Source: Phycisphaerales bacterium
Lineage (GTDB): Bacteria > Planctomycetota > Phycisphaerae > Phycisphaerales > SM1A02
Direction of reading: 5' to 3'
Assembly (NCBI GenBank): GCA_029268515.1
Contig: JAQWNP010000002.1
Span: forward strand, 1-64,000
Length of the DNA: 64,000 bases
Shown: piece after piece, positions 55,102-64,000 of the stretch
Layout of the letters: each line of letters starts with the position of its first letter
Position numbering within the stretch: position 1 is the stretch's first letter
Position numbers and translations under genes: made by a program
The notes under the pieces: generated by a model
The model's input: the letters and a program-made list of their open reading frames with translations, nothing else
Told to the model about the DNA's origin: nothing
Databases searched by the model: none

Positions 55102-55794
55102 ATGGCTTTGCCCAAGATGAACCACGACCTGACTGACCTCCTCCGCCAGTGGCCCCGATCCGGCCGCGGGCTTGACGTGCGAGAAATCCAACTCGCAGAT
55201 GGACGACATGTGCTGCAGATTCGTGTAGCTCTGGGCCTCCTCCAGTTGGAGGTCACGGGTAGACCCGACGGACTCCCCTCCTGCCTTGGCAGACTCAAGG
55301 AGACCGAAGGCCCTTTCAGCGAGGAGGATGAATTGGCCCTGCGAGACGAAGTGTCTCAATTCGATGCCCGCGTGCAGGTCCTGCTATTGCTTGGTCGACC
55401 TGGTCCAGCAGCCCTCGATGCCGACCATATGCGGGCGTGCGCCATGGAACTTGAGGCTAAAGCAAGCGGCACTGCTCCCAGCCACGCCCTGCTCGCTCGG
55501 AGCATCACACTACGAGGCCGCGCCATGGCCGATGCAGCCACTGCCCGTACCCGCCGGGACCTTGCCAGACTTGCAATCGATGATGCGTTGGGGGAGTTGC
55601 AGTCGCTCCTCTCAACTGCCGCATTCGAGTCGAGTAATGATGTGCAACTCCTCCAAGGCATGAAAGATCTGCTCATTCCACGGCTCCCCGGCTCGCAACG
55701 TGTCGAATTCGATGATCGGCTACAAGAAGCGCTACGCAGCGAGAACTATGAGCTCGCCGCCATCTTGCGAGATGAGCTGCGGCAAATGCGATAA
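55102..55794 (+). CDS. UVR-domain (UvrB/UvrC motif) protein
   Basis: 230 aa, no signal or membrane segment. The C-terminal 35 residues are a UVR motif, FDDRLQEALRSENYELAAIL, the coiled-coil hook by which UvrB, UvrC and the Clp adaptor McsA bind partners. The N-terminal 190 residues are an unassigned alpha/beta region (DVREIQLADGRHVLQIRVAL) rich in Leu and Arg. The protein may be an adaptor in protein quality control or a DNA-repair accessory, but neither is shown. ATG at 55102 (or 55117) with weak upstream signals; divergent from the sigma-factor gene. Confidence 0.68.
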   Translation: MALPKMNHDLTDLLRQWPRSGRGLDVREIQLADGRHVLQIRVALGLLQLEVTGRPDGLPSCLGRLKETEGPFSEEDELALRDEVSQFDARVQVLLLLGRPGPAALDADHMRACAMELEAKASGTAPSHALLARSITLRGRAMADAATARTRRDLARLAIDDALGELQSLLSTAAFESSNDVQLLQGMKDLLIPRLPGSQRVEFDDRLQEALRSENYELAAILRDELRQMR

Positions 55795-55877
55795 CAACCC
55801 TGTCTGTTGCTCGGATGCCTTCGGCCAAAGGCCGAGAAATTGCAGCGCCGAGATTGCCATTGTGGGATACTGCTCCA

Positions 55878-56141
55878 ATGCATCGAGCACTGCGAATCGG
55901 CGGGGGACTCTTTCTCATCGCCCTGGCACTGGGCCTCTTGATGATGAGTTGTGGCGGGGAATCCAATCTGGATCGCGTCGCCATCTTGGCGATGCCAGGC
56001 GGGGCACCACAAAGTGGGCTCTACGCGGCAGATTGGCTTGCCGGCCATCCGGTTCGGGCTCAACTCTTGGGCGTGGGCCTCCCCATTCTGCTCCTGACAA
56101 CCGCGGTGTGGATGCTTCGCTCCGCCAAATCAACAAATTAG
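55878..56141 (+). CDS. Small membrane protein, possible lipoprotein
   Basis: 87 aa, unrecognised. A first hydrophobic segment (about 8-26, GLFLIALALGLLMMSCGG) could be a lipoprotein signal (LMMSC) or a membrane helix; a second is at about 60-79 (LLGVGLPILLLTTAVWML). The loop between them is Gly/Ala-rich. Starts 83 bp after the UVR gene; a longer frame begins at 55815, inside the spacer. Function unknown. Confidence 0.6.
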   Translation: MHRALRIGGGLFLIALALGLLMMSCGGESNLDRVAILAMPGGAPQSGLYAADWLAGHPVRAQLLGVGLPILLLTTAVWMLRSAKSTN

Positions 56142-56560
56142 CACTGGCCGATCCCTTCTTTGATTCTTTAGCACTCTCGATTTGTGATTTGCCATGAAGT
56201 TGTTGTTGAGGGCCACGCTTCTTTGAAAGCCCCTGCCGCCTCAAGAACGCCGCCTTGACCCTGCGATGCATAACTTTCAGTTCTGCAGAATTCTGCTTGG
56301 CCACATCAGCCGGACATGCTCTACTATGAATGTCGATTTACCAAAGCCATCCATGAGAGATGGGTTCATGGCAAGTAAGCCCTTCATTGGTGAAACGACC
56401 TTCGCGATGTTTCCGCAATGGGAACCATGACAACGCCTGTCAATGTCTGACCGGCCTTACGCGTCAATGAGACCACAAAACGTCTTGTTCATGCACAACC
56501 ATGGGGAGTGGTTCCACGTACGTCCTGAGAAGGGCCGTGTATCGAAAGAGGAGAGAATGA
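56142..56560 (+). other. 419-bp intergenic region before the subtilase
   Basis: Mostly featureless. Notable are two overlapping palindromes, TTCTGCAGAA (56281-56290) and GCAGAATTCTGC (56285-56296); a -10-like TACTAT with TTGGCC about 19 bp upstream; and a 34-codon open frame (ATG 56326 to stop 56430) with no clear RBS. The subtilase start itself is preceded by GAGGAG. Confidence 0.45.
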
Positions 56561-59500
56561 ATGTTGATGATGGCACTGACATGCGCGGCTTTGGTCGCGA
56601 CAGGATCGTTCGAACATATATTGCCGCTGCAAACGGGCGAGGTCAGAGTCGAAGCAATGACGCGTACGGCGCGGTCTGCTGAGCTTGCTCGGCTCACTTG
56701 GCAATCAACGCACCCACATGCCATCGTGGTGCTGAACCATACTGATGCAACAGCCGACCTCGCAGCGCATGGGCTCACCTTGCTTCGTAGCCTTGGCGGG
56801 TCGACATGGATCGCCGCTGTTGCACCAGCCGCAGCAGGCTCAACGCAAGTACTCGACGCGGTCTCTTGGATCGGTGCCATCGACCCAACCTGGAAAGTGC
56901 ATCCGTATCTTGCATCCGGTGGCGTACCGGACTGGACGATCGACCAAAGCGCCTCCACTGCGCTCGCCGCCGGTGAACGCTTCGACATCGAATCCCTACT
57001 TCGCGAACTCGACGAGGCGGCCGACCCTCGCGTCGTCGTGTACATGCTGGCCCACCGCGACGTGTCGCTCGACGCGTTGGCTGTTGACCTTCCTGTGCTG
57101 GCCGATGCGACAGTGCTCTCCAAACTCCAGACCGTGCATGGGCTCACCGTGGCCATCCCAATGTCAGCAATCGTGCCACTGGCTGAAGACGACCGCGTGC
57201 TCTGGATTGAGCCGGCGATGCCACAGTTCAACGAACTAAATGACCAAAATCGGGAAGTCACGCAAGCGAACGTCTTACAAGAATCGCCTTATGGTCTCGA
57301 TGGCGACAACGTTGTCGTCATGGTGTATGACGGCGGCAAAGCGTTTGGTGGCCACGCCGACTTTAGCGGACGACTCACCGAACGTGACACCAGTGGTACC
57401 AGCGACCACGCCACACATGTGTCGGGAACGATTGGCGGCGACGGCAGCGCCAGCGGCGGGCAGTACCGCGGCATGGCTCCTGCGGTCACGATCGAGTCCT
57501 ATGGATTTGAACAAGAGGGAGGCTTGCAAGAGGGCTTTCTGTACACCGATCCGGGCGACCTCGAAGCCGACTATGGCGACGCCATCAATAACTATGGCGC
57601 GGTCATCGCGAATAACTCCATCGGCACCAATACGGCACCCAATGGCTTCCCTTGCGAGTGGACCGGCAACTACGGCATCACCAGCAGTGTGATTGATGCG
57701 GTCGTGCGTGGTGCACTTGGCGGCAACATCCGAATCATGTGGGCCAACGGAAATGAGCGAGGCTCGTCGAATTGTGGAACGAGTTTCTACTCGACCGCAC
57801 CTCCCGCGACCGCAAAGAACCACATCACTATCGGGGCACTCAATAGCAATGATGAATCTGTTACCAACTTCACGAGTTGGGGGCCAACCGATGATGGCCG
57901 CATCAAGCCAGATATCTCGACCGCGGGTTGCCAGAGCGATGGCGACGGCGGCGTAACAAGTTGCTCCTCTAGTGGTGGCTACAGTTCGAAGTGCGGTACA
58001 TCGATGGCAAGCCCGACGGCCTGCGGCATTGGCGCGTTGCTGATTCAGGATTGGCGAACGATGAACCCGGGCAAGCCGGACATGCTCAATAGCACACTCA
58101 AGGCCATGCTTGCGCACACGGCAGTAGACCTTGGCAACGCGGGGCCGGATTGCCAGTACGGGTACGGCAGTATTCGCGCCGAGGCCGCAGTTGACCACCT
58201 TCGCAGTGGATCGCTCATTGAAAACGAAGTCGCCCACGGCGACTCGTTTGAGTTTCTCGTGATCGTCGATCCTGGCGATCCGCAATTGCAAGTGACACTC
58301 GCGTGGGATGATGCGCCTGCCACGCCTCTTGTCATTCCATCTTTGGTAAATGATCTTGACCTCGTCGTGCTCGGACCAGACGGTAATCGCCACTATCCGT
58401 GGGCAATTGACCCGGCGAACCCGGGTGCTCCTGCAACGAAGACTGCCGAAGATCATCTCAACAACATCGAGCAAGTCACCGTGGCCCTCCCGCAGGCCGG
58501 CGTGTGGCGTGTGCAAATCGTAGGGTTCTCCGTGCCCGTTGGCCCACAGACATTCGGCGTGATGGCAACGCCTAACTTAGTTGCATGCTCGCGCACAGGC
58601 CTTATCGGTCTCGACCGCGGCGCCTACCCGCTCGAAGGTACTCTCAGCGTGACCGTTGTCGACTGCGATCTCAATACCGACGATACCGTCACTGACTCGG
58701 TTGATGTCTTGATTCGCTCGGATGATGAACCTAGTGGGGAGTGGATCACGCTCTACGAAGAAGATCCTGCAGCATCGGCTTTCAGCGGAACGATGTTGCA
58801 CTCGACAACCGATGCGACTGGAACAATTCTTGCATTACACGGTTCAACGATTGAAGCAATCTATCTTGATGCCGAAGATGCCGACGGAAACATCGATGTA
58901 CAACATCTCGTATCCGCCGTCGTGGACGGCGAGGCCCCTCAATTGATCATGCAAGCTGCCATTGCTGAAAATCCAGGTGAGATTCAGTTTGACGTAGCGA
59001 GTAATGAGTCGACGTCACTCATCGTCCGCGTTGGGCCAGCCTGCAACGACCTCTCTCGGACCATTGGTCCATCTGGTCTCGATACGAACCACTCAGAAAT
59101 CGGTGCAGGATTTGATCACAGTACAACGTACTACTACACGATCGAGTTAATCGACATGGCTGGTAACACAGCGTCATTTGACAACAACGGCACCTGCTGG
59201 ATGATCGATACGCTCGACATTCCAAACTACTTCACCGAGCAATATGGGAACTTTGACCTCGATGGAATGTTGATCCACTTCACGCCCACTAGCACCTTCA
59301 ATGGGTACACAGCCTGTCCCGAACTCATTGACTCGCTTCCAGTCAATCCATCAGGCGGCGCAGCCCTTTCGCTGGGTGATGATGACTACGAAGCAATCTC
59401 GCCCACCTCTTCAGTCATGCTCCATGGCGAGGCGTACTCACAACTCTACGTCGGCAGTAATGGCTTTGTTACGTTCAATAGCGGCGAAAGCGACTACACC

Positions 59501-60568
59501 GAGTCGCTGAGCGAACACTTCTCGCAGCCGCGCATCAGCCTACTTTGGGATGACCTCAACCCATCTGCCGGTGGCACTGTCAGTTGGAAGAACACCATCA
59601 ACGGCCTCGCGATCACTTGGCAAGATGTGCCGGAGTACAGTTCGTCCAATAGCAATACATTCCAGCTACTCATGCATAACGATGAATCAATCACCCTGGC
59701 GTGGCTAGGCATTGACTCGGCTGATTCGATTGTTGGACTCTCGTCCGGCAATGGACTCGACCCGAACTACTTTGCCTCGGACCTGTCAGAGCAAGACTCC
59801 GGCTGCAATTCTGAACTGCCTGGTGATGCCAATGGCGACGGTGTCGTTGACACAAACGATCTGCTGCTCATCATCGCGGGCTGGGGCCCGTGCCCACCCG
59901 CACCGTGCCCTGGCGACGTCAACGGCGATGGTTTCATTGGTGCGGATGACATCCTGCTGGCCATTGCTCATTGGGGAAATACCGGATCCCCACGATCGGC
60001 CGGTCACGTGGACGATGGAGATGACGCCAGCGGCGTCAGCTACGGCGATCGCTGGATAAGCACACTGCTCATCAACGACGAACTGTTCAAGCCTGCACGC
60101 AACAACGGCTTGATTACCACAAGTGGCAGTTATCTACAGCGACCGTGGGCCACCCTCGATCTTGAGGTGGCTGGCGATGTGCCCATGATTGATCGTGATC
60201 TCATGGTGATCGGCGACACAGCATGGCTTGATGGCACGCTCATCGTCCGACTCACCGACGACGGGCTCCTCTCGGCAGGTCGCCACCCACTACTCGTAGC
60301 AAACACCTTTGAAGGGTGGTTTCATACAGTTTCCATCTTCGATCCGCTCGATCGAGGGGCAACATGGTGCCTGAGCGAACAATCGCTGAGCATTATCCTC
60401 CCACTCGGCCTGGATGACGCCAAGCCAACGGATGTCCATCCTGAGCAGGTGCTTGCAGCACTGGAGGCCCTTGGAACCCCTGATTCCCTATGGGATCTGG
60501 ATGGAGATGGCCTCGTAAGCGAGTTGGACTTGATTCAATTACTTGATGGTGGCGCCTGCCCGGAATAG
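56561..60568 (+). CDS. Secreted subtilisin-like (S8) protease with dockerin-like repeats
   Basis: 1335-aa secreted protease. After a signal peptide (about 1-16) and a long N-terminal pro-region (about 30-235), the peptidase S8 domain has catalytic D257 (VYDGGKA), H283 (DHATHVSG) and S481 (GTSMASPTA), with oxyanion N398 (ANGNE). It resembles the KP-43-type subtilases: residues about 560-680 form a C-terminal jelly-roll (LQVTLAWDDAPATP). Two dockerin-like repeats follow near 1087-1145 (DANGDGVVDTNDLLLII and DVNGDGFIGADDILLAI, each with a W-G turn) and one more at the end (DLDGDGLVSELDLIQLL). Probably degrades extracellular protein; the repeats may anchor it to a matrix. GAGGAG supports the start. 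Confidence 0.9.
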   Translation: MLMMALTCAALVATGSFEHILPLQTGEVRVEAMTRTARSAELARLTWQSTHPHAIVVLNHTDATADLAAHGLTLLRSLGGSTWIAAVAPAAAGSTQVLDAVSWIGAIDPTWKVHPYLASGGVPDWTIDQSASTALAAGERFDIESLLRELDEAADPRVVVYMLAHRDVSLDALAVDLPVLADATVLSKLQTVHGLTVAIPMSAIVPLAEDDRVLWIEPAMPQFNELNDQNREVTQANVLQESPYGLDGDNVVVMVYDGGKAFGGHADFSGRLTERDTSGTSDHATHVSGTIGGDGSASGGQYRGMAPAVTIESYGFEQEGGLQEGFLYTDPGDLEADYGDAINNYGAVIANNSIGTNTAPNGFPCEWTGNYGITSSVIDAVVRGALGGNIRIMWANGNERGSSNCGTSFYSTAPPATAKNHITIGALNSNDESVTNFTSWGPTDDGRIKPDISTAGCQSDGDGGVTSCSSSGGYSSKCGTSMASPTACGIGALLIQDWRTMNPGKPDMLNSTLKAMLAHTAVDLGNAGPDCQYGYGSIRAEAAVDHLRSGSLIENEVAHGDSFEFLVIVDPGDPQLQVTLAWDDAPATPLVIPSLVNDLDLVVLGPDGNRHYPWAIDPANPGAPATKTAEDHLNNIEQVTVALPQAGVWRVQIVGFSVPVGPQTFGVMATPNLVACSRTGLIGLDRGAYPLEGTLSVTVVDCDLNTDDTVTDSVDVLIRSDDEPSGEWITLYEEDPAASAFSGTMLHSTTDATGTILALHGSTIEAIYLDAEDADGNIDVQHLVSAVVDGEAPQLIMQAAIAENPGEIQFDVASNESTSLIVRVGPACNDLSRTIGPSGLDTNHSEIGAGFDHSTTYYYTIELIDMAGNTASFDNNGTCWMIDTLDIPNYFTEQYGNFDLDGMLIHFTPTSTFNGYTACPELIDSLPVNPSGGAALSLGDDDYEAISPTSSVMLHGEAYSQLYVGSNGFVTFNSGESDYTESLSEHFSQPRISLLWDDLNPSAGGTVSWKNTINGLAITWQDVPEYSSSNSNTFQLLMHNDESITLAWLGIDSADSIVGLSSGNGLDPNYFASDLSEQDSGCNSELPGDANGDGVVDTNDLLLIIAGWGPCPPAPCPGDVNGDGFIGADDILLAIAHWGNTGSPRSAGHVDDGDDASGVSYGDRWISTLLINDELFKPARNNGLITTSGSYLQRPWATLDLEVAGDVPMIDRDLMVIGDTAWLDGTLIVRLTDDGLLSAGRHPLLVANTFEGWFHTVSIFDPLDRGATWCLSEQSLSIILPLGLDDAKPTDVHPEQVLAALEALGTPDSLWDLDGDGLVSELDLIQLLDGGACPE

Positions 60569-60602
60569 AGCACTCGCCAGTTCGTTCTTATGTCGCATAC
60601 AT

Positions 60603-60631
60603 TTGATGCCCCGCCCCGCATACGGTATCTT
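60603..60631 (+). promoter_or_regulatory. Putative sigma-70-type promoter before the membrane HTH gene
   Basis: TTGATG (60603-60608), a 17-bp spacer and TATCTT (60626-60631). The -10 is preceded by GG, like other candidate hexamers in the window. The leader to the ATG at 60702 would be about 64 nt and contains a small ATCCC/GGGAT hairpin. Confidence 0.4.
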
Positions 60632-60701
60632 CTTCGATTCTCAAAGATCCCAGACCGGGGTATTGGGATGCGTTGAGTGGGGCACGAGGAGTTCATGACC
60701 A

Positions 60702-61682
60702 ATGGCCAAGATGTTCTACACACTCACGGAGGTCTGCGAGAAGCTCAGCAAGAGCGAGACCGAAGTCGAGGCTATGGTCGCCTCTGGACAGATTCAAGAA
60801 TTCCGTGACGGCGAGCACCTTGTGTTCAAAGTCGAGCAGATTGAACTCCTGACTGCGAGCGAGGACTCTGGCGAGCTTGATCTCAATCTCGATCTCGATA
60901 GTTCCTCGCTTGATCTTGATGACAGTTTCGGCCTCGGCGCATCGGCTACTGGCGGCATTGGTCTCGCAGGTAGCCAAAGTGCTGATATTCCAACGCCCGC
61001 GGCGAACCCAGACCTAAGCGGCAGCATCGAAGAGTCCGGCAGCGCCATTGGACTTGGCTCTTCCTCAATGATGTCCGGCGGCAACAACGATCTTGATCTC
61101 TCAGCCGAACTGAGCTCCCCTCCCGACAGCGCCGATGCTTCTGCATCGGCCTTCGATGGGGCCGCGATTGAGGGTGGCGGAGATACGCAACTTGGCGAAG
61201 GTCTCGATGATGATCTCACACTTGAGTCAGTCGGCTCAGGCAGTGGGCTTCTGGATCTCACCCGCGAATCCGATGACACTTCACTCGGCGCTGAATTGCT
61301 CGAAGAGGTGTACTCAAGCGAAGACGATGTCAATTTCCCCGCAGCATCAGGCCTCTTTGAGGCTGCGACCGAAGATGATGAGGTCGCCCCCGCCCAAGTG
61401 GCGGCAATCGGTGGCCAGGCCGCTCCCTCATTGGCTGCGCCGGTGATGGCGGCAACACAGAGTTGGGACCCCGCTTGGTCTGGGCTGAGTGCAGGATTGA
61501 TGATCGGAGGCTTGCTCGCCCTGATCGCTGTTTTTGCGATCACCGCAGTTGAAACGATGGGTGGTGCTTCAGGCATTGCCTCGCTCATGGCCGAGCAAAT
61601 GTGGATGTGGGTTGGTGGCCTCTTCGTCGGCACAGTTGTGCTGGGCCTCGTTGGCTGGGTCATTGGCGGCAAGGCCGGCTGA
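60702..61682 (+). CDS. Membrane-anchored protein with MerR/excisionase-like helix-turn-helix
   Basis: 326 aa in three parts. Residues 1-52 are a helix-turn-helix of the excisionase/MerR_1 type (YTLTEVCEKLSKSETEVEAM, then FRDGEHLVFK). Residues about 53-250 are an acidic low-complexity linker rich in Asp, Leu, Ser and Gly with repeated LDLD and LGSSS-type stretches. Residues about 258-325 hold two membrane helices (GLMIGGLLALIAVFAIT and WVGGLFVGTVVLGLVGW). The likely role is a DNA-binding domain tethered to the membrane, but no target is known. It is followed after 6 bp by psd. Confidence 0.72.
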   Translation: MAKMFYTLTEVCEKLSKSETEVEAMVASGQIQEFRDGEHLVFKVEQIELLTASEDSGELDLNLDLDSSSLDLDDSFGLGASATGGIGLAGSQSADIPTPAANPDLSGSIEESGSAIGLGSSSMMSGGNNDLDLSAELSSPPDSADASASAFDGAAIEGGGDTQLGEGLDDDLTLESVGSGSGLLDLTRESDDTSLGAELLEEVYSSEDDVNFPAASGLFEAATEDDEVAPAQVAAIGGQAAPSLAAPVMAATQSWDPAWSGLSAGLMIGGLLALIAVFAITAVETMGGASGIASLMAEQMWMWVGGLFVGTVVLGLVGWVIGGKAG

Positions 61683-61688
61683 TCAATC

Positions 61689-62387
61689 ATGAGACTCGCT
61701 CCTGCTGGCCTTCGTGAGTGGGGCCTTGGCGGCATCGCTACAGCCTCCATCGTGGTCATCGCATGGTGGCTTATTCCCCTTGGCTGGGTGAACTGGACAC
61801 TGACAGGGCTCGCGTCGCTGGCATGGTTCTGCACAGCCGCATTCTTTCGGGACCCCCACCGCCGCATACCATCGGGCCTTGTTGCCGCTGACATGCTCAG
61901 TCCAGCAGACGGTTGTATCTCCGCTATCGAAACATTGGATTCGCACGAAGCCGTGCATGGCCCAGCGATCGTTGTACGGATCTTCTTGAGTGTTCTCAAT
62001 GTGCACATCAATCGCATGCCGTGTGATGTCACGGTGATTGATTTGACGTACCGCCCGGGCAAGTTTCTTGATGCAAGAAATCCCGAGTCGGCCAAGATCA
62101 ACGAGTCAATGCTTACTCGTCTGAAACGATCAGATCAATTGTGCTTGGGAGTGCGGCAGGTTTCCGGCGCGATTGCAAGACGAATTGTGTGCCCCCTCTC
62201 AAGCGGCGAGCAGTTTGTGCGGGGCGATCGTTTTGGCATGATTAAGTTTGGTAGTACAACCGAGCTCATTCTGCCTGCAGACTGTGGTGCCGAAGTGCGT
62301 GTTGCTATTGGCGACAAAGTCGTTGCAGGCCGGACGGTGCTTGCAAGCGTGCCAGTTCAAGAACGCTTGCCCACCCCGCGGCAATAA
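61689..62387 (+). CDS. psd: Phosphatidylserine decarboxylase
   Basis: Converts phosphatidylserine to phosphatidylethanolamine in the inner membrane. 232 aa, the short PSD form. Two N-terminal membrane segments (about 12-52) precede the catalytic domain with SPADG (D74), NVHINRMP (H106) and the self-processing FGST motif (MIKFGSTTEL), where cleavage between G188 and S189 makes the pyruvoyl group. PE in the membrane would support lipid A and outer-membrane assembly. Transcribed with the HTH gene (6 bp apart), convergent with metG. Confidence 0.93.
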   Translation: MRLAPAGLREWGLGGIATASIVVIAWWLIPLGWVNWTLTGLASLAWFCTAAFFRDPHRRIPSGLVAADMLSPADGCISAIETLDSHEAVHGPAIVVRIFLSVLNVHINRMPCDVTVIDLTYRPGKFLDARNPESAKINESMLTRLKRSDQLCLGVRQVSGAIARRIVCPLSSGEQFVRGDRFGMIKFGSTTELILPADCGAEVRVAIGDKVVAGRTVLASVPVQERLPTPRQ

Positions 62388-62412
62388 CAGAAGCAGACTT
62401 TGGTGACGCTGC

Positions 62413-63993
62413 CTACGAGGACGACGAAGCAGCCGCTGCCGCGTCGACTCTTGGAAAGAGCGCCACCTTCTGTACTGCAGCGGCTTCCTGGAAACAGCCC
62501 CATGTGCACTCCTTCGCCAAATCGCCTGTCGCTGGTCCGAGGCTCCACGCTTCACGGAGTGCGCCGACAGCCTCGGGGAGCACCGACTCAAGCAAACAAG
62601 CCGCAATACGAATTGCTTCGGCGCAGCGGTAGAGAATTGCACCAACAAGTTCTGTGTTCTGAGGATCTTTTGCAAGTTTGAATGGTGCCGTATCGTTGAT
62701 GAATAAGTCAACTGCCCGGACAATTGTCATCGCGCTGGCAATCGCGGAGCCGAGTTCAAACTTCTCCATACCATCAATCGTCTTGGCCACCTGCGTAGCG
62801 CAAAGGTCCGACCACTCGACCCCACCGATCGATACATCGATGTCCTTTGGCAAAACGCCATCGCAGTACTTGCCGATCATCGCGGATGTGCGGCTAGAGC
62901 AATTCCCGAGTGTGTTCACCAGATCACTGGTATAGGTGTCGTGGAATTGTTGTCGAGAAAAATCAGAGTCGGTTGCACCCAGTGGGCCTTGGACAGCCAA
63001 GAAATACCGCAGCGCATCCCGGCCATACGTATTGATGTAGTCCTGCAACTGCTCAAGATCGATGAAATTCCCTAGAGATTTGGACATCTTCTTGCCCTCG
63101 CTAATCCAAAAGGAGTGCGCGTATACGCAGTGCGGCAAAGACATGTCCAATGCCATCAAGAGTGCTGGCCAAATCACAGCGTGGAACCAAAGAATTTCCT
63201 TGCCAAGGATTTGCACCGACGCTGGCCAATACTTGGCACGCCCTTGTGCCCACTCGCCATCAGGCTCGCCAAGCCCCATCGCAGTGATGTAGTTGAAGAG
63301 CGCGTCGATCCAGACATAGATCACATGATCTGGCGCATCAGGGACTGCAATTCCCCACGAGAAGTTACTGCGACTGATCGGCACATCGAGCAGGCCTTCC
63401 TTGAGCCTCCCAAGCACCTCATTTCGACGTGCTTCTGGCCTCACAAAGTGTGGATTTTCGTCAAACATCTTCGACAGTCGCTCTTCGAATGCGCTCAACT
63501 TGAAGTAATAATTTTCCTCGGTTGCACGCTCGAGCGGCCGACCTGAGATCGGGGATGTATACGCAACCTCGCGGGCCTTGGTCTCGGTGTAATACTCCTC
63601 TTGTCCTGCGTCATACCAGCCCTCGAAGGTGCCGAGATACACATCGCCAGAGTCCATGAGTCGCTTGACAAAGCCTTGCACTTGCCGCTCATGCCGTGGG
63701 TCGGTCGTGCGAATGAATGCATCATTCGTGAGATCGAACATGCCCATGATCTTCTGAAACTCGGCTGCATTTTGGTCGGCGAGGGCTTGTGGTTCCATGC
63801 CCTTCTCAGCTGCGGATTGCTCGACCTTCTGCCCATGCTCGTCGGTGCCAGTCAGAAAGAACACGTCTTCGCCCAGCAATCTCTGAAATCTGGCCCAGAC
63901 GTCACAAATGGTTGTCGTGTACACATGCCCAATATGCGGCCGGTCATTGACGTAGTAGATAGGTGTCGTGATTGATCGAGGCATGCCGGTCAT
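62413..63993 (-). CDS. metG: Methionyl-tRNA synthetase MetG
   Basis: Class I aminoacyl-tRNA synthetase, 526 aa, apparently complete (starts at 63993, 7 bp from the window end). HIGH motif PHIGHVY at 19-25; KMSKS at 302-306; the catalytic-domain GTDEHGQKVEQ and WIDALFNYITAMG are present. The CP insertion is short and lacks the zinc-knuckle cysteines, so this is the zinc-less type, and no C-terminal tRNA-binding (TRBD) domain is present. The last residues are a run of Ala and Ser (AAAASSSS). Convergent with psd, 25 bp between stops. Confidence 0.95.
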   Translation of the reverse strand: MTGMPRSITTPIYYVNDRPHIGHVYTTTICDVWARFQRLLGEDVFFLTGTDEHGQKVEQSAAEKGMEPQALADQNAAEFQKIMGMFDLTNDAFIRTTDPRHERQVQGFVKRLMDSGDVYLGTFEGWYDAGQEEYYTETKAREVAYTSPISGRPLERATEENYYFKLSAFEERLSKMFDENPHFVRPEARRNEVLGRLKEGLLDVPISRSNFSWGIAVPDAPDHVIYVWIDALFNYITAMGLGEPDGEWAQGRAKYWPASVQILGKEILWFHAVIWPALLMALDMSLPHCVYAHSFWISEGKKMSKSLGNFIDLEQLQDYINTYGRDALRYFLAVQGPLGATDSDFSRQQFHDTYTSDLVNTLGNCSSRTSAMIGKYCDGVLPKDIDVSIGGVEWSDLCATQVAKTIDGMEKFELGSAIASAMTIVRAVDLFINDTAPFKLAKDPQNTELVGAILYRCAEAIRIAACLLESVLPEAVGALREAWSLGPATGDLAKECTWGCFQEAAAVQKVALFPRVDAAAAASSSS

Positions 63994-64000
63994 AGCGAGC

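Noticed and set aside
57275-58516. A 413-codon minus-strand open frame
   Set aside because: Antisense to the subtilase catalytic domain, whose D/H/S triad is complete; composition is Arg/His/Thr-rich and motif-free.
60794-62101. A 435-codon open frame on the minus strand
   Set aside because: It lies antisense to the membrane HTH and psd genes, is dominated by Ser, Pro and Arg runs arising from the complementary codons, and has no motif; psd and its motifs are clear.

Overview
The window reads as one continuous, gene-dense stretch of a Gram-negative bacterial chromosome with moderately high GC. Three things point to the Planctomycetota, most likely a Phycisphaerae-like lineage. (1) It carries PVC-type oxidoreductases in which a ThuA or beta-propeller dehydrogenase domain is joined to or paired with a cytochrome c. 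(2) Secreted proteins carry dockerin-like calcium repeats ending in Trp-Gly. (3) A full outer-membrane toolkit (BamA, two Skp/OmpH-like proteins, LpxA, LpxD, fused LpxC-FabZ) sits with a SUF iron-sulfur operon. The taxonomic call is an inference. I recognised no tRNA, rRNA, CRISPR array, prophage or insertion sequence.

Layout. 1-7.1 kb: typA (cut by the window edge) divergent from an ABC-F ATPase, then a NUDIX hydrolase and a large ThuA/propeller/HEAT/cytochrome c protein. 7.1-16 kb: a secreted or surface block with a lipoprotein, a beta-helix protein, a dehydrogenase overlapping a membrane-anchored cytochrome c, and a GH81 beta-1,3-glucanase with a CBM6-like insert and dockerin-like tail. 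16-22 kb: an A-type Fe-S carrier divergent from sufB-sufC-sufD-sufS-sufT and a Rieske protein. 22-26.3 kb: a second beta-helix protein, a CBM9-like lipoprotein, moaA and a DUF368 protein. 26.26-27.28 kb: the only long non-coding stretch, holding a strong terminator, a 33-bp inverted repeat, a second hairpin and a perfect CRP-like dyad.

27.3-36.5 kb: dut, then a leftward run phoU, a UDP-sugar pyrophosphorylase, two DedA genes, an archaeal-adenylate-kinase-like fusion, truA, an unknown gene and a PIG-L deacetylase, followed by rightward pdxJ and NUDIX genes. 36.6-44.1 kb: a leftward, largely overlapping run pilT, pilC/gspF, prepilin, PilX-like, prepilin, a 6-pyruvoyl-tetrahydropterin-synthase homologue and glmM. 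44.3-52.8 kb: a LEA14-like lipoprotein and the envelope cluster bamA-ompH-ompH-lpxD-lpxC/fabZ-lpxA, with a second lpxD divergent from bamA. 52.8-64 kb: gcvT, a sigma-70 factor, a UVR-domain protein, a small membrane protein, a subtilase with dockerin-like repeats, a membrane-tethered helix-turn-helix protein, psd and metG.

The strongest themes are envelope building (lipid A, BamA, DedA/DUF368 lipid carriers, Psd, GlmM and a sugar-nucleotide enzyme), secretion of polymer-degrading proteins, and Fe-S cluster assembly. The most unusual signals are: a recurring TAnnnT hexamer 6-11 nt before many start codons that lack a Shine-Dalgarno, suggesting leaderless mRNAs; the 33-bp inverted copy of the DUF368 3' end that forms part of a terminator; the adenylate-kinase-like/deoxyribosyltransferase-like fusion; and a pterin synthase whose catalytic Cys position is replaced by an ExxHGH motif.
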